This document shows positions 55,203 to 58,249 of a stretch of 58,249 nucleotides of DNA, in pieces; the stretch's first letter is position 1, and each line of letters opens with the position of its first letter. The translations under genes and the position numbers were made by a program. A model generated the notes under the pieces. That model did not search any database and was not told the origin of the DNA. It worked only from the letters and a program-made list of their open reading frames with translations. The DNA comes from Alphaproteobacteria bacterium (GTDB taxonomy: Bacteria > Pseudomonadota > Alphaproteobacteria > CAAGCB01 > CAG-977), in contig JAKSVT010000012.1 in NCBI GenBank assembly GCA_024407875.1, positions 1-58,249 of the forward strand. Direction: 5' to 3'.

Positions 55203-56183
55203 GTGCACTTTAAAAGTAGTTTTGTATTAACGCCAATCATATTAGGAATGCTTTTTTCTAGCGTTCCTGGTTATTCTTTTGCAAAAGAAGATGCAAAAAA
55301 TGTTGAAATGAATAAACAAAAAACTACGAAAAATAAAACATGGTTTTATACGCCAGAGCTTTTTAAAAAATTTGGTTCTTACACAAATAAGCGCGACGAA
55401 ATGATTGAAAAACTTAAAAAATATTCTTTGCCTGTTAATGTTGAAGAATATAGACTAAATACATTATTTTGGAATGATGATGTCGCTGCTGACGAATTTA
55501 GTTGGAAAGAACAAAATGATGAAAATGTTAAAGATATCGAATTTATGTCTGATTTTGCTATGATTGCTATTCCAGATCCAGGCAAAGTTTCGGGTAATTT
55601 CGTAAAAGAAATTGATGAAGCTGATTTGATGGCGACAAACCTGTTTGTAACTTATGAAAGTACAAAATCGATACAAAAAGATTTAGAAGAGTTATCAGAT
55701 TTCTTTACAAATATTGAAGGTAATGGTGTTATTAATTTCTATTATGATCAAATAGGAAGATTTAATAAAAGGATTGATGCTAAAACTGAAAATATTGTTT
55801 TAACATCACCTAAAGATTTACAAGTGTTTGATAATAATACACAAACAGAATCAGCTTTCGTTAAAAACATTGAAACTACAGAAAAACAAGCTATTATATC
55901 TTTTGATGATGCAATCTATTCATTTTTGTTAGATGATGTATCAGATTTAGCTTATAGTCTTGATATCTCATCCAATGATTTAGCTTTATGGGAAAAAGAT
56001 AATCTATTAGTAGATAAAAAGCTTGATTTTTATAATTATAAAAAGGAAATATCTGGCAATTTCAATAGGTTAAAAACAATTCTTAACAATTACTCTAAAT
56101 ATTTGTATGATAATGAAAAGCAACATCAAGAAGATAAAATTGGTATAGAATGGTTCTTTAGACAGGGAAAAAATGATGAATAG
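55203..56183 (+). CDS. Secreted/periplasmic protein, function unknown, coupled to a TolC-like gene
   Basis: A 326-residue protein that begins with GTG at 55203, supported by GGAG eight bases upstream; the nearby ATG at 55196 is in another frame and stops quickly. A signal peptide (about 1-27, ending GYSFA) is followed by a soluble, acidic, helix-rich mature part with no Cys-rich or enzyme motifs. No family is recognised. Its end overlaps the start of the outer membrane lipoprotein gene by 11 bases, so the two are translated together and may form one envelope complex; the latter is inference. Confidence 0.75.
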   Translation: MHFKSSFVLTPIILGMLFSSVPGYSFAKEDAKNVEMNKQKTTKNKTWFYTPELFKKFGSYTNKRDEMIEKLKKYSLPVNVEEYRLNTLFWNDDVAADEFSWKEQNDENVKDIEFMSDFAMIAIPDPGKVSGNFVKEIDEADLMATNLFVTYESTKSIQKDLEELSDFFTNIEGNGVINFYYDQIGRFNKRIDAKTENIVLTSPKDLQVFDNNTQTESAFVKNIETTEKQAIISFDDAIYSFLLDDVSDLAYSLDISSNDLALWEKDNLLVDKKLDFYNYKKEISGNFNRLKTILNNYSKYLYDNEKQHQEDKIGIEWFFRQGKNDE

Positions 56184-58191
56184 TTATAAGTCTTTATTGA
56201 AAAAAACTACAGCATTAACAGCTGTTATATTGTTAGCGTCATGTTCTATTGAGCCAGCTCCTATAACTGACTGGGAAGTTGCTAATCGTGTTGATAATGA
56301 TATCAAAGAAATGTTTGGTAATCAAAGAACAGACATTATTGCTAAACCTTTAACTATGTATGATGCTATGGCAAGAGCCGTTAAGTTTAATTTAAATTCA
56401 AGATTAAAGATGATGGAATCTGTTCTTGCCGCTAAAAAATTAGATGTTACCTCATTAGATATGCTTCCTCAAATTACAGCAAGTGCTGGTTATGTTGGAA
56501 GAAATGAGTATGAAGCTATTGTTTCAAAACAGATGAAGTCAGGTGTTAAATCTCCAGCTACAGCTTATAGTTCAAAATCTCATGGTATAGGCAGTCTTCA
56601 AGCATCATGGAATTTGTTGGATTTTGGTGTTGGGTATTATAGAGCAAAACAAAATGCAAATGATATCTTAATAGCTCAAGAAAATAATAGAAAACTTACA
56701 CAAGTTTTATTACAAGATGTTCGTTATGCTTTCTGGAGAGCCATAACAGCGGAAAGATTGGTTCCTGAGATTGACGATTTAACAGAAGAAGCTACATATG
56801 TATTAGAAGAATTAAAGACAATTGATAATATTAACTCAGATAATGTTCTTTTAGGATATCAAATGTCTTTAATGGAAGCCTTACACGATTTAAGTGAAAT
56901 GAAAACTGAATTGCTAAGAGCTAAAGATGAATTATCAGCTTTAATGAATATAAAGCCTGGTACAAGATACAGATTGGTCGGTCCAGAAGAGGGTAATTTT
57001 ACTTTGCCAGATATCCATTATAATTTGGATAAATTAGAATGGTTAGCTTTAATGAATCGTCCAGAACTTCGCAAGAAAGACTATGATTTACAAAATGTAA
57101 GATTAGAGGCTAAGAAAAATTTATTAAGATTATTCCCAAGTTTAAATTTATCAGTATCAGGAAATCATAGTACAGATTCTTATTTAGATCATAAATCTTG
57201 GGTAGAAGCTGCAGCTCAATTAGGATTTAACTTAATTAATATTGCAGGATTATCAAAGACATCTACACAAAATGAAGTTGCTGAAGCTACAGAAAACCTT
57301 GAAAGACAAAATATAGCTATGTCTATTTTGACTCAAACTCATTTAGGATGGAATCAATATCAAGGTTTAAAAGAAACTTATTTGTTAAGTGCTGAAATTT
57401 CAAAAGTTGCAGAAGAGATAGCATTGCGTTCATCAGAAGAAAATTCTAAAGAACAAAATATTTCTTCTAAGTCAATTATGGTTTTAGATGCAAGTAGGGC
57501 TCTTTTTGCAAAATTAAGAATGATGATGAATTTTGCTAAATTGCAAGATGCAACAGGAAATGTTTTTGTAACTTTAGGCTTAGATCCTATTCCTCAAGAT
57601 GCTAAATTTAAAGATGTTAACACAATTTCTAAAATGTTAGAAAGAGTAATGGCAAATTGGGATTTGGGTAAATTAACTGGAGCTGATTTTAATAAGCTTC
57701 CTCCTGTTCCTACAAGACGCCCTCCAATTTATTTAAATGTTGAAATACCATTAAAGACAGTAATTGAAGATAGTAGATTTATTTTAACTGTTCCTCCTAC
57801 AGCATTCAATAGAGCTAAACTTGGTAAAGATGTTGTATATACTGCGTCAATGTTTAATGGAAAACCATTACCTTCTTGGATGTATTTTGATGGAAAAACC
57901 ATTACATTATCTGGTAGACCTCCAGCAATGTCTGAAGGGGTATATGAAGTTAAAATCTTAGCTAAAAATAAGAAAAAACTTTCAGCATATATATTGTTGA
58001 CAATAAGAGTTGTCAGAGGATATCAAACAGTTCTCGATGTAAGAGGAGCTGAAAAAGATTCAAGAGTGACTGTAATTCAAAAATGTCAAATGGATGAATC
58101 TTGTGAAGACAACAAAAATGTAAGACAAATAGATGCTTTCCCTGAAAAAATAAAGGTTATGCCATTAGTTAATACTAAGAAAAAAGAATAA
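56173..58191 (+). CDS. TolC-like outer membrane lipoprotein with C-terminal Ig/cadherin-like domain
   Basis: A 672-residue protein. A lipoprotein signal peptide ends in LLASC with lipid-bearing C24. Residues about 55-470 are helical with TolC/outer membrane efflux protein features (QASWNLLDFGVGYYRAKQ, RAKDELSALMNI, LNRPELR-like MNRPELRKKDY). A region of about 530-615 reads as a dystroglycan-type cadherin/putative Ig domain (PLPSWMYFDGKTITLSGRPP, then EGVYEVKILAKN). A short tail with two Cys closes it. Two adjacent ATGs (56173, 56176) are possible starts. An efflux or secretion channel role is inferred; no inner membrane partners are in the window. Confidence 0.85.
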   Translation: MMNSYKSLLKKTTALTAVILLASCSIEPAPITDWEVANRVDNDIKEMFGNQRTDIIAKPLTMYDAMARAVKFNLNSRLKMMESVLAAKKLDVTSLDMLPQITASAGYVGRNEYEAIVSKQMKSGVKSPATAYSSKSHGIGSLQASWNLLDFGVGYYRAKQNANDILIAQENNRKLTQVLLQDVRYAFWRAITAERLVPEIDDLTEEATYVLEELKTIDNINSDNVLLGYQMSLMEALHDLSEMKTELLRAKDELSALMNIKPGTRYRLVGPEEGNFTLPDIHYNLDKLEWLALMNRPELRKKDYDLQNVRLEAKKNLLRLFPSLNLSVSGNHSTDSYLDHKSWVEAAAQLGFNLINIAGLSKTSTQNEVAEATENLERQNIAMSILTQTHLGWNQYQGLKETYLLSAEISKVAEEIALRSSEENSKEQNISSKSIMVLDASRALFAKLRMMMNFAKLQDATGNVFVTLGLDPIPQDAKFKDVNTISKMLERVMANWDLGKLTGADFNKLPPVPTRRPPIYLNVEIPLKTVIEDSRFILTVPPTAFNRAKLGKDVVYTASMFNGKPLPSWMYFDGKTITLSGRPPAMSEGVYEVKILAKNKKKLSAYILLTIRVVRGYQTVLDVRGAEKDSRVTVIQKCQMDESCEDNKNVRQIDAFPEKIKVMPLVNTKKKE

Positions 58192-58249
58192 TTAGAATTA
58201 ATTACGAAGTCTAGACACTAAGAGAATCAAGGAAAAGAAGATTTAACTA

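Overview
The window is AT-rich, densely coded chromosomal DNA that looks like an anaerobic or microaerophilic alphaproteobacterium. It resembles the uncultured, AT-rich, host-associated lineages often binned near Rhodospirillales/RF32; that placement is inference. The evidence is a CcrM-type (GANTC) adenine methyltransferase downstream of RNase HII, the order rpiB-glyA-nrdR-nusB, the order dgt-argS-SPOR-nagZ-serS, a LexA gene with a GTTC-N7-GTTT box, and sufBCDS-sufT. Anaerobic traits are pyruvate:ferredoxin oxidoreductase and a rubrerythrin/high-molecular-weight rubredoxin/flavodiiron cluster. I see no phage, insertion sequence or CRISPR array.

Layout. 1-2.6 kb: an AAA ATPase cut by the left edge and a PAS-GGDEF protein with a degenerate active site. 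2.7-7.5 kb: SUF iron-sulfur operon. 7.6-18.0 kb: a compact alpha-glucan operon (GlgE, maltokinase, GlgB, GlgX, MalQ), faced by a small Cys-rich DUF2934 protein and a second, long GH77 enzyme at 18-21 kb. 21-26 kb: a membrane protein of unknown function, rplM-rpsI, and the oxygen/peroxide reduction operon. 26.6-29.8 kb: three tandem paralogous HExxH proteins. 29.9-34 kb: metG-lexA, tRNA-Glu, a small secreted protein, an esterase and initiator tRNA. 34-39.5 kb (minus strand): nusB, nrdR, glyA, rpiB, then a 59-residue gene, an M16 peptidase and thrC. 39.6-41.7 kb: elbB, a CYTH protein, a candidate small RNA and an unknown membrane protein. 41.8-45.4 kb: nifJ. 45.5-49 kb: rnhB, ccrM and two secreted proteins. 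49-55 kb: dgt, argS, SPOR, nagZ, serS. 55-58 kb: a secreted protein translationally coupled to a TolC-like lipoprotein with an extra cadherin/Ig-like domain.

How they fit together: SUF supplies clusters for the iron-sulfur enzyme NifJ. The rubrerythrin/Hrb/FprA set would protect such enzymes from oxygen and peroxide. The GlgE-type genes suggest alpha-glucan storage built from maltose-1-phosphate, with debranching and disproportionation enzymes for reuse. The least explained parts are the triplicated HExxH family, the Cys-rich DUF2934 protein, the TolC/Ig-like fusion with its partner, and the small RNA candidate near 40.9 kb.
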